Below, one piece after another: positions 22,172 through 30,771 of a DNA stretch of 64,000 nucleotides (its first letter is position 1; each line of letters begins with the position of its first letter). This stretch comes from Pelomicrobium methylotrophicum. GTDB lineage: Bacteria; Pseudomonadota; Gammaproteobacteria; Burkholderiales; UBA6910. The stretch is from assembly GCF_008014345.1 (NCBI RefSeq), contig NZ_VPFL01000007.1, forward strand, positions 80,203 to 144,202. The letters run 5' to 3'. The notes beneath the pieces were generated by a model. The model made no database searches. It was not told where the DNA came from and saw nothing but the letters and a program-made list of their open reading frames with translations. The position numbers were made by a program, and so were the translations under genes.

Positions 22172-22886
22172 AGCGGCGCAGAAAGGCGAAGCCCTGATCG
22201 AACTCGAAAGCGTGGCCAAGGTGTACCGTAAGGGCCGGCAAGAGGTCAGGGCCTTGGACGGTCTCGACCTTACCGTGGCCGAGCGGGGCATGGTGGCGAT
22301 CGTGGGGCCCAGCGGGAGCGGTAAGTCCACGCTCCTGCACCTGATTGGAGCCATGGACCGGCCCACGGCGGGCGAGGTCGTGGTCGCCGGCAGGCGGCTC
22401 AACACGCTACCCCAGGCGGAGCTGACGCGCTTCCGCCGGCAAACCGTGGGTTTCGTGTTCCAAAGCTTTAACCTCATTCCCAACCTTACTGCCCTGGAGA
22501 ACGTGATGCTGCCGATGGAGTTCAACGGCGTCGGGGCTGCGAAACGGAAGGAGGTGGCCACGCGCCTGCTGGCGCGGATGGGCCTCGCGGCGCGGCTTAC
22601 CCATCGGCCCCAGGAGCTTTCCGGCGGCGAGCAGCAGCGGGTCGCCATTGCCCGGGCGCTTGCCAACGACCCGCCCCTCATTCTTGCCGACGAGCCCACC
22701 GGGAACCTGGATTCGAAGACCGGCGAGATGATCTACGAGTTGCTCCAGGAGATTGCAAGGGAGCGCACCGTGGTGGTGGTCACCCATGCCGAGACCCTGG
22801 CCAGGATGTCTAACAGGGTGTTGTACCTCAAAGACGGGCGGCTCGCCCCGGAGGTCGGTTCGGCGTTTCGCAACACCGGTATATGA
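22164..22886 (+). CDS. LolD/MacB-type ABC transporter ATP-binding protein
   Basis: 240 residues; the ATG overlapping the permease stop was chosen over a longer frame. Walker [11 protein letters not shown]-loop region [14 protein letters not shown], signature LSGGEQQRV, Walker [12 protein letters not shown] and H-loop VVVTHAE are all intact. This is the LolD/FtsE class that partners FtsX-type permeases. With the two permeases it forms a complete mechanotransmission ABC module embedded in the metal island. Confidence 0.93.
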   Translation: MSEAAQKGEALIELESVAKVYRKGRQEVRALDGLDLTVAERGMVAIVGPSGSGKSTLLHLIGAMDRPTAGEVVVAGRRLNTLPQAELTRFRRQTVGFVFQSFNLIPNLTALENVMLPMEFNGVGAAKRKEVATRLLARMGLAARLTHRPQELSGGEQQRVAIARALANDPPLILADEPTGNLDSKTGEMIYELLQEIARERTVVVVTHAETLARMSNRVLYLKDGRLAPEVGSAFRNTGI

Positions 22887-22908
22887 CTTAACCCTTGGAG
22901 GACGAAAC

Positions 22909-23259
22909 ATGTCTAATCGATTGACGATGGGGGTTGCCCTGGCGATGGTAGTCGGTCTGGCGTTACATACCAGCGCCGGCTTCGGTCAGAACGTGATCGA
23001 GGGAACCGTGGCCGGAACGAAACTGACCCGCTGCACCTTCAAGCCGGGTGGGTGTGAAGGCACGCTGATATTGGAGACACAAGGGGAAGGAAAGATCGCC
23101 CGGATCACCATCAATGTGCCGTTGGGGACCCCGATCAAGAAAGGCGATGAGGACGTGTACCTTCCCACGTTGAATGGGAAGGCGGTCAGCATCGTCCATA
23201 TCACGGAGAGAGGGGAGAAAATCGCGAAGTCCATCGAGGTCAGGACGGTAAAGCCCTGA
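22909..23259 (+). CDS. Small exported protein of the metal/ABC island
   Basis: 116 residues, ATG after GGAGGACGAAAC. Signal peptide to about residue 26 (TSAGFG). The mature part is beta-rich with two Cys only 7 residues apart (TRCTFKPGGCEG) that could bind metal or form a disulfide. The family is not recognised. Its position after the ABC ATPase suggests it is a substrate, sensor or accessory of that module. Confidence 0.62.
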   Translation: MSNRLTMGVALAMVVGLALHTSAGFGQNVIEGTVAGTKLTRCTFKPGGCEGTLILETQGEGKIARITINVPLGTPIKKGDEDVYLPTLNGKAVSIVHITERGEKIAKSIEVRTVKP

Positions 23260-23295
23260 ATCGGATTTGATGCTTTGTCGCGCGGAGGAAAGGAC

Positions 23296-23733
23296 ATGCT
23301 TACCATTGGCAAAGTGGCGAGGCTCGCCGAGGTCGGCGTCGATACCATCCGCTACTACGAGAAGGAGGGCCTGCTGGCGCCGGCCAGAAAAAGCCCGGCA
23401 GGCTATCGCCTGTATTCAGGTGAGGCGGTGCGGCGACTTGGCTTCATCCGGCATGCCCAGCAGTGCGGCTTCTCCCTCGCAGAGATTCGTGAGCTCCTTG
23501 AGCTTAAAACCCACGGCGATGGCTGCTGCACCGACGTGAGAAGCGTCGTGATCCAGAAAAAATTGCAGATCGAAAGCAAGATCAAGGCGCTCAAGGCGAT
23601 GTCGGAGGCGCTCAGTGAGCTGATCAATATCTGTGACGACGAATCCAGGCCGCTGGACGAGTGCCCGATCCTCGACGCCCTCGAAAACAGCATCGCGAGC
23701 CATGAGCGACGAAGCGCTGCAAGCAGGCTCTGA
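23296..23733 (+). CDS. MerR-family metal regulator, ZntR/PbrR-like
   Basis: 145 residues from the ATG after GGAGGAAAGG. N-terminal winged helix (MLTIGKVARLAEVGVDTIRY), dimerisation helix, and metal-binding cysteines C77/C78, C113 and C123. The C-x9-C-P-I-L-(D/E)-A-L end matches ZntR and related Zn/Cd/Pb sensors, not CueR. It is the best candidate to control the two long-spacer promoters at 15.8 and 16.5 kb, suggesting the island answers a divalent soft metal. No operator of that type is seen directly before this gene. Confidence 0.85.
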   Translation: MLTIGKVARLAEVGVDTIRYYEKEGLLAPARKSPAGYRLYSGEAVRRLGFIRHAQQCGFSLAEIRELLELKTHGDGCCTDVRSVVIQKKLQIESKIKALKAMSEALSELINICDDESRPLDECPILDALENSIASHERRSAASRL

Positions 23734-23786
23734 TCTCGTTCGGCGGCGCGGGACCCCGAAGCGCATTCGTTCCCTGGGAGCAGGTG

Positions 23787-24098
23787 ATGAAGGTTAGGGT
23801 AGAGGTGTTCACCACACCCGGCTGCGACCAATGCAGGCGGGCCCGCGAAACGCTCAAATCAATTGCCGAGAGTTTCGGCGCGGATAAAGTCAGCTGGCGG
23901 GAGGTCGACGTTCTAGAGGAACTCGACTACGCGGTCGAGTTGGGCGTAACCTGCCCGCCGGCGGTTGCCATCGACGGCGTATTGATCTTTCCAGCGTTGC
24001 CAAGCGCGGAACGGTTCAGGCGCGAGCTGGACCAGCGACTGGGAAGCGCAACGGCCGCAGACGCGATTGTCCCCCGAAGAGGACGTGATGGACATTGA
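23787..24098 (+). CDS. Thioredoxin-like protein with CDQC active site
   Basis: 103 residues with a short thioredoxin/glutaredoxin-like fold: strand VEVFTTPGCDQCRRARETL with CxxC at residues 13-16, then a second Cys region (VTCPPAVAIDGVLIF) that includes the cis-Pro. No signal peptide, so it is cytoplasmic. It overlaps the CcdA-like gene by 11 bp. Such MerR-Trx-CcdA sets are seen in metal islands, where the pair may reduce periplasmic thiols or handle thiol-bound metal. Confidence 0.78.
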   Translation: MKVRVEVFTTPGCDQCRRARETLKSIAESFGADKVSWREVDVLEELDYAVELGVTCPPAVAIDGVLIFPALPSAERFRRELDQRLGSATAADAIVPRRGRDGH

Positions 24099-24783
24099 GT
24101 CGCTGCGTCAGACGCTCGAACAGGCCAGCCTCGCCTCGCTGGTAGCCGGTTTCGTGATCGGTTTCTTGTTCAGCTTTAATCCAGTGGCCTTGGCAGCCAT
24201 TCCAGTGTCGCTCGCTTATGTGACCAAGGCCCGCGCTCCGCAGAGAGCCGTCCTCTATGGCGGTATGTTCATCCTCGGCATGGCCCTGACACATCTGGTC
24301 TTGGGCGCAGTGGCGGGTTTGGGCGGCAGCGGTCTGCAACGGGCCATGGGCCGCGAGTGGGGGCTTGTTCTGGGGCCGCTGCTGATCGTGCTTGGCCTCG
24401 CGTGGCCGGGCTGGCTAAAATTGCCTCTTCCCACAGTGAGGATACGAGCCAGGCCCGCGGCCACCGCTTGGGGAGCTTTCCTCCTCGGTGTGCCGTTTTC
24501 AGTGGCGATCTGCCCCTTCTGCACCCCTGCGCTCGTGATTCTGCTCGGAATTGCCACCGGCGTCGGTTCGCCCTTGTTCGGCGCTGTGCTGCTCCTGGCC
24601 TTTGCCCTGGGCCGCGCCGTCCCGATCATGCTCGGAGCAGTCGCGGTGGGTTGGTTAGAAAGCCTGAAAAGGCTGCGCGGGCACCAAAAGGCGCTTGAAA
24701 TCGTGGGCGGGGTGGTCCTGATCGCCTCCGGTCTTTATATGCTCAACGCGTATTTCATTCTTGTACCTCAACTCGCGGGCTAA
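24088..24783 (+). CDS. CcdA/DsbD-like membrane protein lacking the first redox cysteine
   Basis: 231 residues, six membrane segments. The start is the ATG inside the end of the thioredoxin gene. In CcdA the first helix carries a conserved Pro-Cys; here the equivalent is FNPVALAAIP with no Cys. A CPFC pair is present in the fourth segment (VAICPFCTPALVILL). Classical two-cysteine thiol relay is therefore unlikely. The CPFC pair could bind metal or serve as a lone disulfide. Membership in the CcdA superfamily is clear; its chemistry is not. Confidence 0.78.
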   Translation: MDIESLRQTLEQASLASLVAGFVIGFLFSFNPVALAAIPVSLAYVTKARAPQRAVLYGGMFILGMALTHLVLGAVAGLGGSGLQRAMGREWGLVLGPLLIVLGLAWPGWLKLPLPTVRIRARPAATAWGAFLLGVPFSVAICPFCTPALVILLGIATGVGSPLFGAVLLLAFALGRAVPIMLGAVAVGWLESLKRLRGHQKALEIVGGVVLIASGLYMLNAYFILVPQLAG

Positions 24784-24816
24784 GCTGCCTGTCATTGAGG
24801 CGGTTGACATTCCGGC

Positions 24817-25995
24817 ATGAAGCCCATCGGGAAGCCCCACTCTGCCCCCGCGCCGGAGACCGCCCGGCGCAACCGCTTCGATCGCATGGAGTGGGCCGGG
24901 GCGCTGGGAGATCTCGGGACGTTGATCCCCTTTGTCGTCGCGTACATCGGTGTCCTGAAGATGGATCCGCTCGGGATCCTCCTCGGGTTCGGGGTGGCGA
25001 TGATCGTCTGCGGCACCTACTACCGCACGCCGTTCCCGGTGCAGCCGATGAAGGCGGTAGGCGCGATCGCCACGGCCCAGGCGGCCCAGACCTTCGTCGT
25101 GACGCCCGCAGCGGTGCACGGCGCTTGCCTGGTCACGGGGCTCGTTTGGCTCGCCCTCGGACTGACTGGCGCCGCCGACCGGGTGGCGCGCCTGGTGGCG
25201 CGGCCGGTGGTGGTCGGCATCGTTCTTGGCCTGGGCATGAGTTTCATGCTGCAAGGCGCGAAAATGATGTCGGAAGGGTGGTTCCTGGGCATCGTCGGGC
25301 TGACGGGAACCGGGTTGCTGCTCACCAACCGCGCGTTCCCGGCCATGTTCGCGCTGCTTCTGTTCGGGTTCGGCGCGGGCGCGCTGCAGAACCCGGAACT
25401 CCTCGGAAGCGTGGCGCAGGCGCGGCCTGAGTTGCGACTGCCCTCGTTTGCGCTCTCCGAGCTGACGCTGGATGCCTTCCTGATCGGCGCCGTGTTCCTG
25501 GCGCTGCCCCAGATCCCGCTCACCTTGGGTAACGCCATCATCGCCATCACCGAGGAGAACAACCGCCTGTTTCCCGATCGCCGGATCTCCGAGCGCACCG
25601 TGGCCACCTCCACTGGCCTGATCAACCTGTTCGGCGCTGCTATCGGCGGCGTGCCCATGTGCCATGGCGCGGGCGGGATGGCCGGGCACGTGCGCTTCGG
25701 TGCCCAGACAGGAGGCGCGCTCATCATTCTCGGTGCGCTTCTCACAGTGCTCGGCTTATTCTTCAGCAGCTCGGTGGAGGCCCTGTTCCGTCTGCTGCCG
25801 CAGCCGATCCTTGGCGTGATCCTGTTCCTCGCTGGCGCCCAGCTCGCGCTGGGGGCGTGCGATTTCAGCCGCGACAAGCGGGAGCGGTTCATCACCGTGG
25901 TGACTGCGGGGCTGGCGGTGTGGAACGTGGGGCTTGCGTTCGTCGCGGGCATGGCCGCCCACGCCATCCATCGCCGCGGGTGGCTCAGACTGTAA
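24817..25995 (+). CDS. MOT1-type sulfate/molybdate transporter
   Basis: 392 residues with about ten membrane segments. The N-terminal FDRMEWAGALGDLGTLIPF and the motif TPFPVQPMKAVGA, together with a later NVPMCHGAGGMAGH-like segment (GVPMCHGAGGMAGH), are characteristic of the MFS_MOT1/SulP-related molybdate family. It would import molybdate, which the Mo-enzyme encoded earlier in the window needs. It starts 33 bp after the CcdA-like gene but is probably an independent function. Confidence 0.82.
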   Translation: MKPIGKPHSAPAPETARRNRFDRMEWAGALGDLGTLIPFVVAYIGVLKMDPLGILLGFGVAMIVCGTYYRTPFPVQPMKAVGAIATAQAAQTFVVTPAAVHGACLVTGLVWLALGLTGAADRVARLVARPVVVGIVLGLGMSFMLQGAKMMSEGWFLGIVGLTGTGLLLTNRAFPAMFALLLFGFGAGALQNPELLGSVAQARPELRLPSFALSELTLDAFLIGAVFLALPQIPLTLGNAIIAITEENNRLFPDRRISERTVATSTGLINLFGAAIGGVPMCHGAGGMAGHVRFGAQTGGALIILGALLTVLGLFFSSSVEALFRLLPQPILGVILFLAGAQLALGACDFSRDKRERFITVVTAGLAVWNVGLAFVAGMAAHAIHRRGWLRL

Positions 25996-26015
25996 CAGTT
26001 TTGCGCCGCGCACCG

Positions 26016-26630
26016 TCATCCCGGCGCCGCCCGACCGATGTAAATGTAGCTCATCGGGCGGGGGGCCTTCGCGTATTCGGTGGTGAGCTCCAGGATGCGG
26101 AAGCCTGCCGCCCGGATGAGTTCGTCCATCTTCCGGTCCAGGTTGCACCCGCCGGCGAGCTTGTTCCACAAGGGATTCAGCCGGCGCTGCCAGCGCTGTA
26201 CCGAAGCTTCCGGGGCGAGTCCGTGCTCGGCGAAGAGCAGCACGCCTCCGGGTTTCAGCACCCGCCGCATTTCGGCGAGCGCCTTGAGCGGATCAGGGAT
26301 GGTGCACAGGGTCCAGGTGGTGACCACGGTGTCGATGGAGCGGTCGTCGATCGGAATCTCTTCGGCCGAGCGGGCGAGAAACTGGACCGAGAAAGCAACC
26401 CCGTGCACTTTTTTCTCCGCCATGCGCAGGAGCTCTTCCGACGGATCGACGGCGTAAAGCCGATCCACCTGCGGTCCGTAAAAGGGCAGGTTGAGCCCGG
26501 AGCCGGCCCCGACTTCCAGCGTGACGCCTCGGGCCTGGGGGAGAAGCTGAGCCCGATAGCGCGTGGCCTCCTTGTTCCTCATCGCCAGGTCGGTCAACCG
26601 CGGCAGGATCCACTTGGCGTAAAAACCCAT
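26016..26630 (-). CDS. Class I SAM-dependent methyltransferase
   Basis: 204 residues; ATG after GGAGGGAGGCGTC. Motif I LEVGAGSGLNLPFYG, motif II region AVDPSEELLRMAE, and the post-motif LKPGGVLLFAEHG define a Methyltransf_11 enzyme of the METTL7/UbiE-like branch. The C-terminal region WNKLAGGCNLDRKMDELI with Cys is typical of this branch. Substrate unknown. It lies at the 3' end of the copper block and may be co-transcribed with it. Confidence 0.85.
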   Translation of the reverse strand: MGFYAKWILPRLTDLAMRNKEATRYRAQLLPQARGVTLEVGAGSGLNLPFYGPQVDRLYAVDPSEELLRMAEKKVHGVAFSVQFLARSAEEIPIDDRSIDTVVTTWTLCTIPDPLKALAEMRRVLKPGGVLLFAEHGLAPEASVQRWQRRLNPLWNKLAGGCNLDRKMDELIRAAGFRILELTTEYAKAPRPMSYIYIGRAAPG

Positions 26631-26743
26631 GACGCCTCCCTCCGTTCCTTTCGGGCATGATGTATCCTCCGCCGCTCGAACAGCCGCTGACTATCCGAGC
26701 CCGGCGCAGGACGTACCGGGGCGAAGCGCCCCTTCGCGCGGTA

Positions 26744-26999
26744 TTATCCGCCTTTCGGGTCTACGTGCCTGCGAATAAACTCCTCCCGATCCACTTCGCC
26801 CCGCGCGTAGCGCTGTTCGAGGATGGGAATGGCGTGTCTGGCTGTCTGGAGACGATCGACCTTCGATCATGGGAGATTGCGATGGGCCGGCGTCATTCTT
26901 GTCTTCGAGCTTGCGCGCGATGGCATCCACCAGGGCCGGATCGGGTTCGGCGGCGGAAGCGGTCTTCGCTTCAAGCGGTTGCAGGCTTTCCATCGACAT
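26744..26999 (-). pseudogene. Frameshifted remnant of a SHOCT-domain protein
   Basis: Reading leftwards, an ATG overlapping the oxidase stop opens a frame (SLQPLEAKTAS, LVDAIARKLEDKND). It then loses coherence near 26845. In the next frame a convincing SHOCT C-terminus appears (AIPILEQRYARGEVDREEFI) and ends at 26744. That second frame has no start codon after its upstream stop. Either this is a decayed gene or one base is wrong. SHOCT proteins commonly accompany copper genes. Confidence 0.5.
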
Positions 27000-28554
27000 T
27001 TCTCTTGTTGCGAATCAAAGCAGCCGTGTTCTCCCCGAACAGGCAGTTGCGCATCATGCCGCCGTCCTCGTGCTCCAGGTTGTGGCAGTGGTACATGAAC
27101 AAGCCCGGCTCGGTGGGCATGACGTGCACGCGTACCCGCTCGTCGGGAAAGATCAGGAAAGTGTCCTTGTAGCCCGCGTCGATCAGTCCCTCGCGCAGCT
27201 CCTCGGGTATGTCCCCGCCGCTGCGTTCGAGGACGCGGAAACGTACCCCATGGATGTGGATGGGGTGGGGCATGGGCATGCCCGGCCCGTCGTTGGAGAA
27301 AGTCCACACAGTCCCTTCGTTCAAGGGCAGGCGCTCGTCATCGGCGACCGCCTCCATCTCGAAGCGGCGCCCGTTGAAAAACCCCCGCATGTGGCGAAAC
27401 GCGAGCTGGGTGTAAATCGCATGTTTCCCCTCGTGCGGGATGCGCACCGGCTCGGGGAGGCGAAGCGCTTCGCTGCGCGCGTGCGCTTCGGTCGAGACGG
27501 TGAAGCGCGCGACCAGGAGCTCGTCGCCCTGGCCAGGGCCCCTCATCCCCCCCATCATCCCGCCCATTCCGCGGCCCATCATTCCACCCATCATGCCACC
27601 CATCATTCCGTCCATCATCTCCAGGCCGGAAAACGCCCGGCTGACCAGGGCGACCTCCGCGCCGCCGCGGCGCTCGCCAAAGTCTTCCAGCAGCTCGACG
27701 CGCTCGAAAGGCGCGAGGACCACGTACGGTCGGGTCTGGACGCCCTCCGCGGAGGAGAGGAGACCATTGTCGGTGGCGATGACGCGCATGGGGCGGCCGT
27801 CGGACCAGGCGAGCTTGTAGATCCGCGCGTTGGATACGTTGGCGAGCCGAAGGCGGTAGCTGCGAGGAGAGACCTTGAACGCCGCGTCGGGCACGCCGTT
27901 CACGAGCACGGTGTCGCCCAGCACGCCGTTCATGTCGTCCATCATCGTGCGCTTGAACACGAACTGATTATCGCGGCCGACCCGGCGGTCCTGAATGACG
28001 AGGCTTAATTCGTGCTCGGGGCCGGGAAGACCGTAGGCCCGTTCCTCCCGTTCCCGCACGATCAAGAGTCCCGCGAGGCCGTAGTACACCTGTTTGCCGG
28101 TGAAGCCGTGGGGATGCGGGTGGTAGAGGTAGGTGCCGGCCGGGTTCCTTACCGTGAATTCGTAAACGTATTCGCCCCCCGGGCCCACTGCGTGCCGGGG
28201 ATGGCCGTCGGCCCGGTCGGGCACGATCATGCCGTGCCAATGCACGATGCTGGGATCGCCGGTCCGGTTCACGAAGTGGATCCGCACCCGCTCGCCGCGC
28301 TTGAGCTCCAGCGTAGGGCCCAGATAGCTCGAAGAAGGGCGCACTGCGTCCTGCCGGCCCCGCAGCACTTCGGCGCGATAGCGCAGCACCTCGGTTCCGG
28401 TTCCGCGCCAGATCGAAATACGGTCCGGAGCGGCGGTGAGTCGGAGCACGAGGTCGGGCTCTTCGCGGGCAAGGGCACGCCCCGCACTGAGCGGCACCGT
28501 CAAAGACGCTGCCGAAGCAGCGGCGGTGAGTAGAAATCTACGCCGTGTCCACAC
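26971..28554 (-). CDS. Methionine-rich multicopper oxidase, Tat-exported
   Basis: 527 residues. Tat signal TRRRFLLT, then cupredoxin domains with the copper ligands HWHG, HPHPHG, HPIHIHG and FMYHCHNLEHEDGGMM, giving the type 1 and trinuclear sites. A Met-rich insertion (about residues 315-345, repeated MMGG/MGGMM units) resembles the Cu(I)-capturing segment of CueO. It should oxidise Cu(I) to the less toxic Cu(II) in the periplasm. It lies in a minus-strand copper block with a CPH-ATPase and cytochromes c. Confidence 0.9.
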   Translation of the reverse strand: MWTRRRFLLTAAASAASLTVPLSAGRALAREEPDLVLRLTAAPDRISIWRGTGTEVLRYRAEVLRGRQDAVRPSSSYLGPTLELKRGERVRIHFVNRTGDPSIVHWHGMIVPDRADGHPRHAVGPGGEYVYEFTVRNPAGTYLYHPHPHGFTGKQVYYGLAGLLIVREREERAYGLPGPEHELSLVIQDRRVGRDNQFVFKRTMMDDMNGVLGDTVLVNGVPDAAFKVSPRSYRLRLANVSNARIYKLAWSDGRPMRVIATDNGLLSSAEGVQTRPYVVLAPFERVELLEDFGERRGGAEVALVSRAFSGLEMMDGMMGGMMGGMMGRGMGGMMGGMRGPGQGDELLVARFTVSTEAHARSEALRLPEPVRIPHEGKHAIYTQLAFRHMRGFFNGRRFEMEAVADDERLPLNEGTVWTFSNDGPGMPMPHPIHIHGVRFRVLERSGGDIPEELREGLIDAGYKDTFLIFPDERVRVHVMPTEPGLFMYHCHNLEHEDGGMMRNCLFGENTAALIRNKRNVDGKPATA

Positions 28555-28675
28555 GGTATGTCTCCTTTCTTGACTCTCGGGCTTACGCCCCCTTCGCCAC
28601 CGGCTTGCGCCGCTGGCGGCCGCGGCAGTCCCCGACGTGGCGCCGGTGCCGTATGGCGCGGCTACAGCACGCAGC

Positions 28676-29296
28676 TCAACGCGGGCGCGGTGAAGCTAAG
28701 TGACTGCGAATGAATTGCATGACTTCCGGCTGGTCCCACTCGGCAGGGCCGACCCACCGGCCGATCTCGCGACCGCTGCGGTCGATGAGGAGGGTCGTGG
28801 GCAGCCCCACGATTCCCAAACGGCTCATCACCTCGACAGACGGATCGATGTAGAAGGCAAGTGCTTCCACGTCGGCCTCCTTGAAGAATTCCTGCACCAC
28901 GAATATTCCTCCGCGATCAATCGACAGGGCGACCACCTCGAAGTCGGCGCCGCCCAGCTTTGCCTGAAGCCGGTCGAGCGATGGCATTTCCTTTCGGCAC
29001 GGCGGGCACCACGTCGCCCAGACGTTGAGCAGAACGACTTTGCCGCGGAAGTTGGCCAGGGTGAGCGGCTTGCCATCGGCGTCCAGGAAGCGGATCTCCG
29101 GCACCGGTCGTGGCGCCGGGTGCAGTCGCAGCGGTGAATTTGCCGCAAGCCGTAGGATCTTCGTCCCGCCCAAGTCGCCGCGTTCCGCATTCGCTTGGTG
29201 AGCGCCGACACTTGCGCCGGTCAGGATCGCAAAACTGATCACTGCGGTGATCAAGCGCACCCGGTGCGTTGTCCGCGAAGGGGTTGACCGGTTCAT
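28676..29296 (-). CDS. TlpA/ResA-type thiol-disulfide oxidoreductase
   Basis: 206 residues from the ATG giving a signal/anchor at about 10-33. Thioredoxin fold with WATWCPPC near residue 90 and the cis-Pro loop GLPTTLLIDRSG. Such periplasmic reductases keep cytochrome c heme-binding cysteines or copper-site thiols reduced. Two cytochrome c genes directly upstream and a copper oxidase downstream make either role plausible. Confidence 0.85.
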   Translation of the reverse strand: MNRSTPSRTTHRVRLITAVISFAILTGASVGAHQANAERGDLGGTKILRLAANSPLRLHPAPRPVPEIRFLDADGKPLTLANFRGKVVLLNVWATWCPPCRKEMPSLDRLQAKLGGADFEVVALSIDRGGIFVVQEFFKEADVEALAFYIDPSVEVMSRLGIVGLPTTLLIDRSGREIGRWVGPAEWDQPEVMQFIRSHLASPRPR

Positions 29297-29486
29297 GCAC
29301 TGTCTGCCTGGAGCGCTTCGACAAGCAGCGATGGAAACTCCCGCGCTTTGTGCTTCGATCCCATCGCCAACCGAACGACGATCGCTGTGACCAGCGTCGG
29401 CGGCACAGGTACGGCCGGGCGCGGAGCGCCACGCGAGGGTCCGGCCAGGCGCGTCGTTAACGTTTTGCCCTGGAACGTCCATGAAA

Positions 29487-30209
29487 TTACTTGCATTCGG
29501 TCTTGATGAAGGTTGAAATCTCTACCGGGTGCGAAAACACCACCTGTGCCCGATCGCCCATCATGCCGGCTCCGACCAGCACCGGCCTGCCCTTGGGTGG
29601 ACCCTTCTCCGACGAATCGGTCTTGAACCGCAGGTTGAATTCCCAGAACGGGATCGTTTCGCCGCTGCCGGTGGTGACGTGGTAAGTGTCGCCGCAATAA
29701 CGGATCGCCGTTACGACGCTGCGCGGGTCTGCGGCTTCCAGGTCCGGCAGGCGAGGTGCCTGCATCATGCCGCCGCTGGCGCGTGGGGCGGGAGCGTTTC
29801 CCTCGGAGACCGCCTTCAGGTAAGCGATCAAGTCGGCGCGCACACGGGCGTCGGGGATACCGCGAAAGGTCATCCAGTTGCCCGGAATGAGCTTCGCCGG
29901 ATTGCTCAGCCAGGTATCCAGCGACTGGGCGTCCCATACCACTGCGGAATCCTTGAGCGCCTTGGAGTAGCGTGGGAAGCCTGCCACCGTGCCCGCCTTC
30001 TGCCCAAAGACGTTGGCGAGGCTGGGACCCGTCAGGTGCCGCCCGGGCTCGATGGAGTGGCATGCCGCACAGGCCCGGAAAGCCTGGGCACCCCGAGCCG
30101 GGTCGCCCTCAGCCCGGCTGTTCGCGGCGGAGGCCACGCTGAGGGCTGCCGCGGCGAGCGTCCCAATGAACCATGGCGCGTTCAGCGCGCCCCTCCTTCT
30201 TGCTGCCAT
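29487..30209 (-). CDS. Class I cytochrome c with an extra C-terminal domain
   Basis: 240 residues; ATG after GGAGGAGACGAA. Signal peptide ending SRAEG. Heme site CAACH and a distal Met (NWMTF) make a cytochrome c domain to about residue 145. A C-terminal ~90-residue domain follows (TAIRYCGDTYHV, ETIPFWEFNLRF, ending IKTEC) that is not part of standard cytochromes and holds two further Cys. It overlaps the next cytochrome gene by 28 bp. Probably a periplasmic electron carrier in copper detoxification or oxidation. Confidence 0.82.
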   Translation of the reverse strand: MAARRRGALNAPWFIGTLAAAALSVASAANSRAEGDPARGAQAFRACAACHSIEPGRHLTGPSLANVFGQKAGTVAGFPRYSKALKDSAVVWDAQSLDTWLSNPAKLIPGNWMTFRGIPDARVRADLIAYLKAVSEGNAPAPRASGGMMQAPRLPDLEAADPRSVVTAIRYCGDTYHVTTGSGETIPFWEFNLRFKTDSSEKGPPKGRPVLVGAGMMGDRAQVVFSHPVEISTFIKTECK

Positions 30210-30742
30210 TTCGTCTCCTCCGTTTCCAGGTTTTCCTTTCGCCACTGGAGGATCTCTGGAGACCAGTGGCTCTCGATGAAGGCGAGCACCGCGCGGATCT
30301 CTTCGTCTGAGAGCGTATCCTTGAACGCCGGCATGTCGCTTTCGTAACCGGGCGGCGCGTAGGGCGGAACGAGCCCATGCTTGACAATGCCGAAGAGCAC
30401 GTGCTCGGGGTGATGCCAAGTGTGACCGCTGTCGTCGTGGGGTGGGGCGGGCATGCGTCCGTCCGGTCGCCGGCGCTGCCAATTGGGCTGCCCTTCCAGG
30501 CGGGCGCCATGGCAGGCCGCGCAATGGCGGTCGTAGACGTCCTTGCCCATCGCCAGCTGCGCCGCGTCCGCTGGCGTGGCCGCCGGGGGCTGCGATGGGG
30601 CAGCGGTCCCGCGGGCTGGTGGGATATCCGGTCGGGTCACCCAATAGGCGAGGCCCACGAACCCCACGGCGAAGACCGCGATGCCCGTCGCGATCAGGCG
30701 GGAAACCCACTTCGGAAAGGGCGGCTTGGAGGTCTCGTTCAT
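30182..30742 (-). CDS. Membrane-anchored cytochrome c
   Basis: 186 residues. One membrane anchor at about 13-35, a Pro/Ala-rich linker, then one heme site CAACH and a cytochrome c fold ending with DMPAFKDTLSDEEIRAVLAF (distal Met). Family: cytochrome c6/CccA-like. Overlap with the downstream cytochrome gene suggests the two are made together and pass electrons between the membrane and the periplasm. There are also many His residues (DDSGHTWHHPEH). Confidence 0.85.
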   Translation of the reverse strand: MNETSKPPFPKWVSRLIATGIAVFAVGFVGLAYWVTRPDIPPARGTAAPSQPPAATPADAAQLAMGKDVYDRHCAACHGARLEGQPNWQRRRPDGRMPAPPHDDSGHTWHHPEHVLFGIVKHGLVPPYAPPGYESDMPAFKDTLSDEEIRAVLAFIESHWSPEILQWRKENLETEETKWQQEGGAR

Positions 30743-30771
30743 GGCGTCGTCTCCCGGGCGGCTTGTCCGTT

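Noticed and set aside
27540..27627. Repeated CCCATCAT-type units that look like a short repeat array
   Set aside because: They are codons of the Met/Gly-rich insertion in the multicopper oxidase read on the other strand, with no unique spacers, so not a CRISPR array.
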